From an uncultured Chloroflexota bacterium (GTDB taxonomy: Bacteria; Chloroflexota; Limnocylindria; Limnocylindrales; Limnocylindraceae), in assembly GCA_903938075.1 (NCBI GenBank), contig CAJABS010000104.1:1-16562 (forward strand): a DNA stretch of 16,562 nt. The letters are read 5' to 3'. The notes below the pieces were generated by a model. It had not been told where the DNA came from and did no database searches. It saw only the letters and a list, made by a program, of their open reading frames with translations. Every line of letters begins with the position of its first letter. Position 1 is the first letter of the stretch. Of the stretch, positions 6,519 to 12,890 are shown in pieces. Both the position numbers and the translations under genes were made by a program.

Positions 6519-7163
6519 ATGCCGCAGGAGTACCGCAGCCGCGTCGTTGAGCTCGGTGCGCTCGTTGGCCTGGACCGCGACGATCTCTTCAAGAAGATCT
6601 CGACCTATTCGGGCGGCATGCGTCGCAAGCTTGAGATTGCCCGTTCGCTCTTGCACAAGCCACAGGTGCTCTTCCTCGACGAGCCGACCGTTGGCCTTGA
6701 CCCTGAATCGCGCCGATCGGTGGCCGGCTACCTCGATGCCATTCGTCGCAGCGAAGGAACCACCATGGTCCTCACCACGCACTACCTCGATGAGGTCGAG
6801 ATCGCTGATCAGGTCTGCATCATTGATCGCGGCAAGATCGTTGCGAACGGCACCCCCGCTGAACTCCGCGTGGGCACTGGTGTCACACGCGTAGAACTTG
6901 AAGCGGCCGATCGCGTGGCGCTCGGCGCCGAGATTGAGCGCCTGGGCCACACGCCGCAGGTGATCTCTGCCGGTTTCGCGGTTGAGGTGAAGGGTGCCGA
7001 ACCAGCGCACCAGCTCCTTCGCGACCTGAAGTCGCCACTCACGCGATTCGAAGTGCGCAGCCCAAGCCTTGAAGACGCCTACCTGAAGATCGTTGCCGCA
7101 ACCGCCGATGATCGTGAAGAGTCGCCACTCGATGACGCGCCGCGACGAGGGTTCCGCCGATGA
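6519..7163 (+). CDS. ABC exporter ATPase, C-terminal part (same frame after TAA)
   Basis: 214 codons in the same frame as the preceding fragment. It carries the ABC signature YSGGMRRK (about residues 29-36), Walker B VLFLDEPT with D-loop GLDP (48-60), H-loop TTHYLDE (about 84-90), and a C-terminal domain typical of DrrA-like exporters (about 100-205, ending in SLEDAYLKIVA). Without the N-terminal Walker A it cannot bind ATP alone. ATG 6519 has no Shine-Dalgarno and no -10 element, so independent initiation would need coupling to termination 18 nt upstream. The stop overlaps the permease start as ATGA, an intact operon arrangement. The sequence after the stop shows no decay, arguing against an old pseudogene. 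Confidence 0.75.
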   Translation: MPQEYRSRVVELGALVGLDRDDLFKKISTYSGGMRRKLEIARSLLHKPQVLFLDEPTVGLDPESRRSVAGYLDAIRRSEGTTMVLTTHYLDEVEIADQVCIIDRGKIVANGTPAELRVGTGVTRVELEAADRVALGAEIERLGHTPQVISAGFAVEVKGAEPAHQLLRDLKSPLTRFEVRSPSLEDAYLKIVAATADDREESPLDDAPRRGFRR

Positions 7164-7972
7164 GCACGCCAACGACCTACTCAGCAACGTCAAAGTTCAG
7201 CCTTCGGCGTGAGGTTGCAGCGGCTGGGGCAATCGCTGCCCGCGATGTCACGAAGCTCTTGCGCGACCCGATCCGCCTTGTCGGCGGACTCGTCTTCCCG
7301 GCTCTCTTCATCGGCGTTCTTGGCGGTGCCTTCGCCTCAAACTTTGAGTCGCCGGGCATCGAACTGCTCCCATTCATCTTTGCTGGCCAGCTCGCCCAAG
7401 GCGTCTGGCAGTCGTCGGCGCTCGGGCTCGTCTCTATTCTTGAGGACCGCGAGAACGACTTCAGCCAAGAGATCTTTGTAGCGCCAATCGGCCGCCGCAC
7501 GATTCTCGCCGGCAAGATCCTCGGCGAGTCGCTCGTCGCCTTCCCGCAAGCCTTTACGGTGATGGCCTTCGGCATCATCCTCGGCATTCCGCTCACCCTG
7601 GCGCAGATTCTCGCGATCATCCCTGCGCTCATCTTGGTCGCCCTCTTCGGTGCCGCATTCGGCGCCCTCATCGTGAGTGTGCTGCCGAATCAGCGCTCGG
7701 CGAATCTGCTCTTCCCATTCATCTTCTTGCCGCAGTTCTTCCTGGCTGGTGCCTTCAACCCGATCCGCAACCTGCCGTGGTACCTCGACATCGTCAGCCA
7801 CATCTCACCGCTGCGCTATGCCGTCGACCTGATTCGCGGCGCCTATTACGGTTACCCGAATGAGGCGGTTCTCGCCGACCCTGCCTGGAACGTTGCCGTG
7901 ATTACGGTTGCAACGGTCGTCATGCTCTCGATCGGCACCTTCCTCTTCGTTCGCAGCGAACGGAATCGCTAG
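7160..7972 (+). CDS. ABC-2 type transporter permease
   Basis: 270 aa, the membrane partner of the split ATPase: the start codon overlaps its stop by 4 nt. After a short cytoplasmic N-terminus with the coupling-type segment RDVTKLLRDPIRL there are six hydrophobic segments: about residues 39-60, 72-92, 120-146, 148-172, 180-198 and 240-262. The FLPQFFLAGAFNPIRNLPWYL block and the SPLRYAVDLIRG segment are typical of ABC-2 / DrrB-like exporters. Likely role: export of a lipid, drug or polysaccharide-type compound; substrate unknown. It is intact, with no stop or frameshift, although the ATPase is interrupted. A palindrome and a terminator-like hairpin follow. Confidence 0.88.
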   Translation: MSTPTTYSATSKFSLRREVAAAGAIAARDVTKLLRDPIRLVGGLVFPALFIGVLGGAFASNFESPGIELLPFIFAGQLAQGVWQSSALGLVSILEDRENDFSQEIFVAPIGRRTILAGKILGESLVAFPQAFTVMAFGIILGIPLTLAQILAIIPALILVALFGAAFGALIVSVLPNQRSANLLFPFIFLPQFFLAGAFNPIRNLPWYLDIVSHISPLRYAVDLIRGAYYGYPNEAVLADPAWNVAVITVATVVMLSIGTFLFVRSERNR

Positions 7973-7992
7973 CTCGATCTAATCCTTACCGC

Positions 7993-8011
7993 TGCGCTAT
8001 GTGATAGCGCA
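7993..8011. repeat. Perfect 8-bp inverted repeat TGCGCTAT-gtg-ATAGCGCA
   Basis: 19 bp palindrome with a 3-nt centre, 20 bp after the ABC permease stop and 113 bp before the DoxX-family start. No T-tract follows, so an operator for the doxX promoter is as likely as a weak terminator. Confidence 0.5.
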
Positions 8012-8064
8012 CCGCTATGGATTACCTATTTCTCCAAGCCAGGCGCACACTCGCCTCAGCGGCA

Positions 8065-8085
8065 CGAATCGCATCGATTCGTTTT
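8065..8085 (+). terminator. Candidate intrinsic terminator of the ABC operon
   Basis: Perfect inverted repeat CGAATCG-cat-CGATTCG followed directly by TTTT. The stem is short (7 bp) and the T-run only 4, so strength is moderate. It could also be an operator, since another small inverted repeat, GATCG-a-CGATC, follows at 8088-8098. Confidence 0.45.
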
Positions 8086-8124
8086 CGGATCGACGATCTG
8101 GGCCGAGAGCTGGAGGCAGTGATT

Positions 8125-8676
8125 ATGCGCACAACTGCATCACCTACCTGGTATCCGATGGCGGTCGCGATTGGGCGAGTTGTCATCGGTGTGATTTTCC
8201 TGTGGGCAGGGTTGGAGAAAGTTATTGGCGGCGCTGGTGAGTGGAGCGCCAAGGGTTTCCTTGCATTCGGCACCGGCGGCACGCTCGGGTGGCCGTTCGT
8301 CACTGAAGTGGTTGAGGGAACGGTGTTCAACCCAACCCATGATTTCTGGGTTGGGCTCTCTGCCAATGCGGGCGTGATGAGCGTGATCAACCTTCTCGTG
8401 CCATTCGGGCAAGTTGCAATTGGCACGGCGCTGATTCTCGGAATCGCGACGCGCTTCGCCTCTTTCATGGGGGCGCTCATGATGCTCTTCTTCTTCTTCG
8501 CCGCATGGGACTTCGCCTACGGCATCGTGAACCAACACCTCACGTACGCCGTCGTAACGTTCGGGCTGGGCGTGATTGGAGCGGGGAACTACTACGGACT
8601 TGACGCGGGCCTCGGTGGAAGCCTTCCAGCCGGCATCCGCCGCTGGTTCGCCTCGGGGGATACCGTCGCCGCATAG
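8125..8676 (+). CDS. DoxX-family membrane protein
   Basis: 183 aa membrane protein with four to five hydrophobic segments. The segment IGRVVIGVIFLWAGLEKVIGG near the N-terminus, LVPFGQVAIGTALILGIATRFASFMGALMMLFFFFAAW in the middle and HLTYAVVTFGLGVIGAGNYYGLD at the end fit the DoxX/DoxD superfamily. Some members form the membrane part of thiosulfate:quinone oxidoreductase or act in oxidative-stress complexes; most are uncharacterised. Start: an ATG at 8017 in frame would add 36 residues spanning the terminator-like hairpin. I prefer ATG 8125, which has GGAGG 8 nt upstream and starts just before the first helix. It is followed by a strong terminator, then the heliorhodopsin gene, so it appears monocistronic. 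Its promoter was not resolved. Confidence 0.8.
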   Translation: MRTTASPTWYPMAVAIGRVVIGVIFLWAGLEKVIGGAGEWSAKGFLAFGTGGTLGWPFVTEVVEGTVFNPTHDFWVGLSANAGVMSVINLLVPFGQVAIGTALILGIATRFASFMGALMMLFFFFAAWDFAYGIVNQHLTYAVVTFGLGVIGAGNYYGLDAGLGGSLPAGIRRWFASGDTVAA

Positions 8677-8700
8677 CGACCTGGTGTTCTTACAGGCCGC

Positions 8701-8743
8701 GAGGGTCTGGTCGGCGAAAGCTGACCAGACCCTCGTAGTTTTT
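8701..8743 (+). terminator. Strong intrinsic terminator after the DoxX-family gene
   Basis: Stem of 15 bp: GAGGGTCTGGTCGGC (8701-8715), a GAAA tetraloop (8716-8719) and the complementary arm (8720-8734), with one G-U pair. GTAG and a TTTTT tract at 8739-8743 follow. It isolates the heliorhodopsin unit from upstream transcription. Confidence 0.88.
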
Positions 8744-8752
8744 CCGCACAAA

Positions 8753-8782
8753 TTGAGCAGATTTCGCCTACGGCGCTACTCT
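8753..8782 (+). promoter_or_regulatory. Sigma70-like promoter of the heliorhodopsin gene
   Basis: TTGAGC (8753-8758), an 18-nt spacer, then TACTCT (8777-8782), starting 9 bp after the terminator T-run. Predicted transcription start near 8789, giving a 5' UTR of about 45 nt, unlike the leaderless genes around it. Confidence 0.55.
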
Positions 8783-8791
8783 TTTGGGCAC

Positions 8792-8810
8792 CAGGCTGAA
8801 GTCCAGCCTG
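8792..8810 (+). promoter_or_regulatory. Hairpin in the heliorhodopsin 5' UTR
   Basis: CAGGCTG-aagtc-CAGCCTG, a 7-bp stem with a 5-nt loop, right at the predicted transcript 5' end and 13 nt ahead of the GGAGG Shine-Dalgarno (8824-8828). It could protect the mRNA 5' end or act as an operator. Confidence 0.4.
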
Positions 8811-8835
8811 CAGAAACGAATAGGGAGGAACCTTC

Positions 8836-9720
8836 ATGGCAACAGCCAAGAAGTCCGCGCCAAAGCGCGCGGCCGCCGCAAGCACCGGGGTTGCAACGAC
8901 GTTTGCCGCCATTCCGGCCGCTCGCGCGAAGCAGCTCTTTAACTGGAACCGGCTCCTCGTGCTCTTGCACGGGATCCAGGCCACCATCATCTGGTGGATC
9001 AGCCCAACGGATGCGCTCGTGCGATTCGAAGGCACATACCCAGTATCGAAGATTGTCGACGGCCAGTTCGTAGGACTTGATTCGGCGAAGGAGCTGCTCA
9101 TCAGCTTCCCACTCGCCTATCTCGTTGCTGCGTTCTTCCTCCTCTCGGCTTTGGCGCACTTCCTGGTCGCCTACCCGTTCCGCAAGCGCTACGAGAGCTG
9201 GCTCGCACGCGAGTTCAACCCAATGCGCTGGGCTGAGTACGCGTTGAGCTCAACGCTCATGATCGTCGGTATTGCATCGCTGAGCTTCATCACTGATGCT
9301 GGCGCACTCATCGCGATTGCGGTCTGCAACGCCTCGATGAACCTCTTCGGTTGGTCGATGGAGGAGGCGAACATTGGGCGCAAGAACGTGCAGTGGAGCC
9401 ACTACATCTTCGGCTGCATCGCCGGCATCGCGCCGTGGATTGCACTGTTCACGACCGTCGGTCTTTCGCTGGCCAACTGGCCAACGGGCATTGGGCCAAA
9501 TGGCCGCGACCTTGAAGCGTTCAAGCCGGTGTTGATCACGATCTATGTGAGCCTCTTCATCAGCTTCAACATCTTTGCGGTGAATATGGTGTTGCAGCGC
9601 CTCAAGGTTGGAAAGTGGGCTGACTACCTTCACGGTGAGCGCAGCTACATGATCCTCTCGCTCGTGGCGAAGACGCTTCTTGCATGGCAGGTTTGGACCG
9701 GAGTGTTCATGCCCGCCTGA
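8836..9720 (+). CDS. Heliorhodopsin
   Basis: 294 aa, seven transmembrane helices, retinal-binding light sensor of the heliorhodopsin family (inverted topology relative to type-1 rhodopsins). Diagnostic motifs: RWAEYALSSTLMI in helix 3, with the Schiff-base counterion Glu at 134, and SLVAKTLLAWQVW in helix 7, with the retinal-linking Lys at 279. His45 (VLLHG) and His108 (ALAHF) match the conserved histidines of helices 1 and 2. Helices lie at about 38-57, 88-113, 131-152, 155-173, 188-210, 229-254 and 270-291. The first ~35 residues are an Ala/Lys-rich extension that is long for the family and should be cytoplasmic. Start: ATG 8836 has GGAGG 7 nt upstream. Heliorhodopsins do not pump ions in most tested cases and their role is debated (signalling or enzyme regulation). 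Its own promoter and strong Shine-Dalgarno suggest high expression. The 3' end overlaps the antisense ctaE frame. Confidence 0.93.
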   Translation: MATAKKSAPKRAAAASTGVATTFAAIPAARAKQLFNWNRLLVLLHGIQATIIWWISPTDALVRFEGTYPVSKIVDGQFVGLDSAKELLISFPLAYLVAAFFLLSALAHFLVAYPFRKRYESWLAREFNPMRWAEYALSSTLMIVGIASLSFITDAGALIAIAVCNASMNLFGWSMEEANIGRKNVQWSHYIFGCIAGIAPWIALFTTVGLSLANWPTGIGPNGRDLEAFKPVLITIYVSLFISFNIFAVNMVLQRLKVGKWADYLHGERSYMILSLVAKTLLAWQVWTGVFMPA

Positions 9721-10418
9721 TCGCGCAACGTCTGCGCTTTGCGATCGGACCTCTCTCCAGGCTGGAGGGGGGTCCGATCTCTGTAGATGAAGTAGAGGAG
9801 CGCGAAGAGCAGAATCCAGACCACGTCAACGAAGTGCCAATAGATCGAGGATGCTTCGACCATGTCGTGGTGCTCTGCTGAGAACTGGCCGAGGCTGCCG
9901 CGATAGAGGCAGACGGCGAGCATCAGCACGCCACCAAGAACGTGCGCACCGTGGAAGCCGGTCAGCACATAGAAGGTGCTGCCAAAGACGCCATCGGAGA
10001 TGCCGAAGCCGATCTGCGTGTAGTCGTACACCTGACCGATGAGGAAGACCACGCCCAGCGCTACGGTGATTGCGAGTGCGCGATTCATTCCCTGTCGATC
10101 ACCCTTACGAATTCGCCAAACGGCGAACTGACAGGTGACGGAGCTCAAGACGAGCAGCGCAGTCATGATTGCAGGGAAGAGCGCCTCGCTATGCAGTTCA
10201 AACGCAGGATTCCCCTCGGGCGGCCAAACGCTTGCTGACGTTCGCAGGTTGAAGTACGCGGCGAAGAGCCCGGCGAAGAACATGATCTCTGAGACGATGA
10301 AGAGGAGCATCCCGAGGACCGGGTTGCCGAGCCCCTTCTTGCCGTGGCCCGCCGCATGCCCAGCGGCGTGACCAGCCACTGGAGTTTGCACTGATGGCGC
10401 GACGGCGCTATCGCTCAT
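9645..10418 (-). CDS. ctaE: Cytochrome c oxidase subunit III
   Basis: 257 aa, third gene of the ctaCDE operon; its ATG overlaps the ctaD stop as ATGA. Five transmembrane helices are visible (about 36-60, 82-101, 115-133, 153-172, 195-213), the short bacterial form. Conserved family residues include Glu44 in SEIMFFAGLF, GFHGAHV (154-160), and WHFVDVVWILLF (194-205). The N-terminus has a His/Gly/Ala stretch, GHAAGHAAGHGKKG. The homologous part ends around IYR (213). The remaining ~44 residues are hydrophilic, are encoded across a strong hairpin (9743-9779), and run 76 nt into the antisense of the heliorhodopsin gene. This suggests a lost stop codon or a lineage-specific tail. Subunit III stabilises the oxidase core and its proton uptake. 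Confidence 0.92.
   Translation of the reverse strand: MSDSAVAPSVQTPVAGHAAGHAAGHGKKGLGNPVLGMLLFIVSEIMFFAGLFAAYFNLRTSASVWPPEGNPAFELHSEALFPAIMTALLVLSSVTCQFAVWRIRKGDRQGMNRALAITVALGVVFLIGQVYDYTQIGFGISDGVFGSTFYVLTGFHGAHVLGGVLMLAVCLYRGSLGQFSAEHHDMVEASSIYWHFVDVVWILLFALLYFIYRDRTPLQPGERSDRKAQTLRDQAGMNTPVQTCHARSVFATSERIM
9743..9779. terminator. Convergent hairpin between heliorhodopsin and ctaE
   Basis: GATCGGACC (9743-9751) pairs with GGTCCGATC (9771-9779), and the intervening bases extend the stem to about 16 bp with two G-T pairs and a short AGGCT loop. No T-run on either strand, so it may work as a bidirectional transcript-end or RNA-stability hairpin. It lies inside the ctaE reading frame. Confidence 0.55.
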
Positions 10419-12037
10419 TTGTGGTCTGCACCTTGGCCATGGCGCGCATCAAAGAGTGGGCGCTCCGAGGTGATTGGTGGCAACTTGTCGAAGTTCCATG
10501 CAGGTGGTGGAGACGAGGTTGCCCACTCCAGGGTGTTCGCCTCCCACGGGTCATCACCAGCTCGCTCACCGTTGCGCAGGCTGATGTACACGTTCCAGAA
10601 GAGTGGCAGCAACGAGATGCCGACCAAGATGCCACCGATCGTGGCGGCGAGGTTCAGGTCGTTCCAGCCAGCCGTAGGCGAATAGTCGGCGATACGGCGT
10701 GGCATGCCGGCGAGGCCCAGCGCATGCATCGGCAAGAAGGTGAGGTTGAGCCCCACCATCATGAGGACGAAGTGCAGTCGACCAAGGCCCTCATCGAGCA
10801 TGCGCCCAGTCATCTTTGGGAAGTAGAAGTAGAACCCAGCCATGATCGCCACGAACGAGCCACCGAAGAGCACGTAGTGAATGTGCGCAACGATCCAGTA
10901 GGTTGCGTGAATGGCGTAGTCAACAGGTACCGAGGCGCTGAAGACGCCGTTGATTCCACCGATCAGGAACATGCTGAGGAAGCCCAGCGCGAAGAGCATC
11001 GGCGTGGTGAAGGTGATCTGGCCGCGCCACATGGTGGCGATCCAGTTGAAGAACTTCACCCCGGTTGGGACCGCGATGAGGAAGGTCATCACCGAGAAGA
11101 AGGGCAGGAAGACGCTCCCTGTCGTGAACATGTGGTGCGCCCAGACGCTGAATCCGAGTGCGCCGATGCCGGCGGTGGCGAAGACGAACGCCTTGTAGCC
11201 GAAGAGCGGCTTGCGGCTAAAGACTGGGATGATCTCGGAGATCACACCCATTCCTGGCAACACCATGATGTACACCGCTGGGTGGGAGTAGAACCAGAAG
11301 ATGTTCTGCCACAGAATGGCCGAGCCGCCGAGCGTTGGATCAAAGAAGGCTCCGCCAAAGTTTCGGTCGATGAAGAGCATCACTAGTGCGCTGGTCAGAA
11401 CTGGCGTGCCCATGAGTACAAGCACGCTGGTGACCAGCACCGTCCACACCAGGATTGGCATGCGGAAGAGCGTCATGCCCGGCGCGCGCATGCGGAAGAC
11501 CGTGACCATGAAGTTGACGGCGCCGAGGATGGAGCTCGTTCCAACCAGAATGAGGGCAACGATCCAAAGGTTCATACCGGGGCCTGGGCTGTACTTCAGG
11601 TTGCTGACTGGTGGATACGCTGTCCAACCGGCATCTGCCGCGCCGCCGAGGAGGAATCCTGAAGCCGCAACGAGCCCAGAGAACGGAACCATCCAGAAGC
11701 TGAGCGCATTGATGCGCGGGAAGGCCATGTCTGGTGCGCCAATCATGAGCGGCACCACGTAGTTGCCGATCGCCGCAAGGAACGGAATGATCACCCAGAA
11801 GATCATGATTGAGGCGTGCATCGTGAAGAGTTGGTTGTACGAGGACTCGTCGAGGAACTGCAGCCCTGGCATCGCGAGCTCGGCGCGAACGCCGAGCGCC
11901 AAGAGGCCACCGATCGCCAAGAAGATGAATGACGAGATCGTGTAAAGGATGCCGATCTTCTTATGGTCGGTCGTCGTCAGGTAGTCATAGAGCGCCGACG
12001 GAGCTGACTTCCGTGCCACTGCTGAGTTCGTTGCCAT
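10415..12037 (-). CDS. ctaD: Cytochrome c oxidase subunit I (A2-type haem-copper oxidase)
   Basis: 540 aa catalytic subunit with 12 predicted helices, reducing O2 to water and pumping protons. Haem and copper ligands are visible: HASIMIF (low-spin haem His), WFYSHPAVYIMVLPGMG (CuB His and cross-linked Tyr), the AHHMF pair (CuB), and AHIHYVLFGG (both haem ligands). PTGVKFFNWIATMWRG carries the K-channel Lys. The D-channel Glu of HPEVY is replaced: the motif is YSHPAV, which defines the A2 subfamily, where Tyr and Ser take over. The start ATG is preceded by GGGGGAGAAG and lies 12 nt after the ctaC stop. The C-terminal ~35 residues (after WATSSPPPAWNF) are a soluble tail. Typical actinobacterial CtaD is A1-type, so this favours a Chloroflexota-like source. 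Confidence 0.96.
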   Translation of the reverse strand: MATNSAVARKSAPSALYDYLTTTDHKKIGILYTISSFIFLAIGGLLALGVRAELAMPGLQFLDESSYNQLFTMHASIMIFWVIIPFLAAIGNYVVPLMIGAPDMAFPRINALSFWMVPFSGLVAASGFLLGGAADAGWTAYPPVSNLKYSPGPGMNLWIVALILVGTSSILGAVNFMVTVFRMRAPGMTLFRMPILVWTVLVTSVLVLMGTPVLTSALVMLFIDRNFGGAFFDPTLGGSAILWQNIFWFYSHPAVYIMVLPGMGVISEIIPVFSRKPLFGYKAFVFATAGIGALGFSVWAHHMFTTGSVFLPFFSVMTFLIAVPTGVKFFNWIATMWRGQITFTTPMLFALGFLSMFLIGGINGVFSASVPVDYAIHATYWIVAHIHYVLFGGSFVAIMAGFYFYFPKMTGRMLDEGLGRLHFVLMMVGLNLTFLPMHALGLAGMPRRIADYSPTAGWNDLNLAATIGGILVGISLLPLFWNVYISLRNGERAGDDPWEANTLEWATSSPPPAWNFDKLPPITSERPLFDARHGQGADHK

Positions 12038-12049
12038 CTTCTCTCCCCC

Positions 12050-12817
12050 TTACGGCTGCGCTACGACGCCAGTCATCGGACCGGCGGCGGCTGGCTCTTC
12101 CTTCGGTCGCGTCTCTTCGATCCAGGCGTCGTACTCAGCGCGTGTCACCACGCGCACGGTGAAGCCCATCTGGTGGTGCAGCAACCCGCAGAAGGCCGAG
12201 CACTGACCGGTGAAGGTGCCGAGCTTGTTCGGCGTGAACTCGAAGTAGTTGGTCTTGCCAGGCACCATGTCGCGCTGGAAGAGGAACTGCGGAATGTAGA
12301 AGCCGTGGTTCACATCTTGCGCAACCAGGGTGATCTCAATGCGCTCGTTGATCGGCACAACCATCTCGGGGTAAGCCGTGGCGGCACCAAAGATTTCGAT
12401 CTTCTCCGCTGGATAGGCGAACTTCCACTGCCACTGATAGCCGACCACCTCAATCTTGACCGCTACGTTCTCTGGCTGGCGCGCATCAACAATGTTGAGC
12501 ACACGAGCTGAGGCGAAGAAGAGGGCGATGACGACAATGAGCGGAATCACCGTCCAAACGATCTCAAGGGCGAGGTTGCCGTGGGTCTGGACTGGGAGGG
12601 TGGAGTCGCCCGGCTTCCGGCGGTAGCGAATCACCGACCAAATGATCAGCCCCTGAACCAAGACGAAGACGACCGCCGCTACGGCGAAGACCAGGTTGTA
12701 GAGATCTCGAATCTCGAGTGCCTCGTCGGTCACGGCTGGCGGGGGGAAGGCAGACTCGCAGCCGCTCGCAATGAGGGCAACGGCGGCGAGACCGAGCAGC
12801 ACCGAGAGTTTCTTCAT
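12050..12817 (-). CDS. ctaC: Cytochrome c oxidase subunit II (CuA, lipoprotein)
   Basis: 255 aa, first gene of the ctaCDE operon. The N-terminus KKLSVLLGLAAVALIASGC is a lipoprotein signal with the lipid-attached Cys at 20. Two transmembrane helices follow (about 43-66 and 85-107), then the periplasm-side cupredoxin domain. The CuA site is complete: the His in VNHGFYIP and CSAFCGLLHHQM with both Cys, His and Met. GYQWQWKFAYP is the aromatic electron-entry patch. There is no fused cytochrome c domain, so a separate donor is needed and none is encoded here. Start: the frame stays open further upstream, but ATG 12817 gives the signal peptide and has TATCAT 7 nt upstream. Confidence 0.95.
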   Translation of the reverse strand: MKKLSVLLGLAAVALIASGCESAFPPPAVTDEALEIRDLYNLVFAVAAVVFVLVQGLIIWSVIRYRRKPGDSTLPVQTHGNLALEIVWTVIPLIVVIALFFASARVLNIVDARQPENVAVKIEVVGYQWQWKFAYPAEKIEIFGAATAYPEMVVPINERIEITLVAQDVNHGFYIPQFLFQRDMVPGKTNYFEFTPNKLGTFTGQCSAFCGLLHHQMGFTVRVVTRAEYDAWIEETRPKEEPAAAGPMTGVVAQP

Positions 12818-12824
12818 GGTTGAG

Positions 12825-12830
12825 ATGATA
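12825..12830 (-). promoter_or_regulatory. -10 box of a leaderless promoter for ctaCDE
   Basis: TATCAT on the minus strand, 7 nt before ATG 12817. A GC-rich inverted repeat adjoins it immediately upstream (12832-12851), in the -35 region. Confidence 0.6.
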
Positions 12831-12831
12831 C

Positions 12832-12851
12832 GCGCCCTCGGCGGGGGGCGC
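12832..12851. repeat. GC-rich inverted repeat upstream of ctaC
   Basis: GCGCCC-(8 nt)-GGGCGC. It sits between the stop of the MFS gene (12891) and the ctaC -10. It may be an operator for ctaCDE or the transcript-end hairpin of the MFS gene; there is no T-run. Confidence 0.35.
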
Positions 12852-12890
12852 TCCGACGCTATCCCGAGTGCGTAGGTCGGATTCCGGGCG

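Noticed and set aside
6159..7163. Reassigned stop codon (TAA as sense) explaining the split ATPase
   Set aside because: TAA ends other genes normally in this window (S51-like gene at 3897-3899, SDR, ctaC, marR), and TGA and TAG also act as stops.
6387..7193. Long minus-strand open frame (268 codons) opposite the ABC ATPase
   Set aside because: It is the antisense shadow of conserved ABC motifs, with no family features or start signal; high GC makes such frames common.
10394..11386. Long plus-strand open frame (330 codons) opposite ctaD
   Set aside because: Its composition (many His, Glu, Arg, Asp) is that of an antisense reading of a membrane protein; no domain and no Shine-Dalgarno. ctaD is unequivocal on the other strand.
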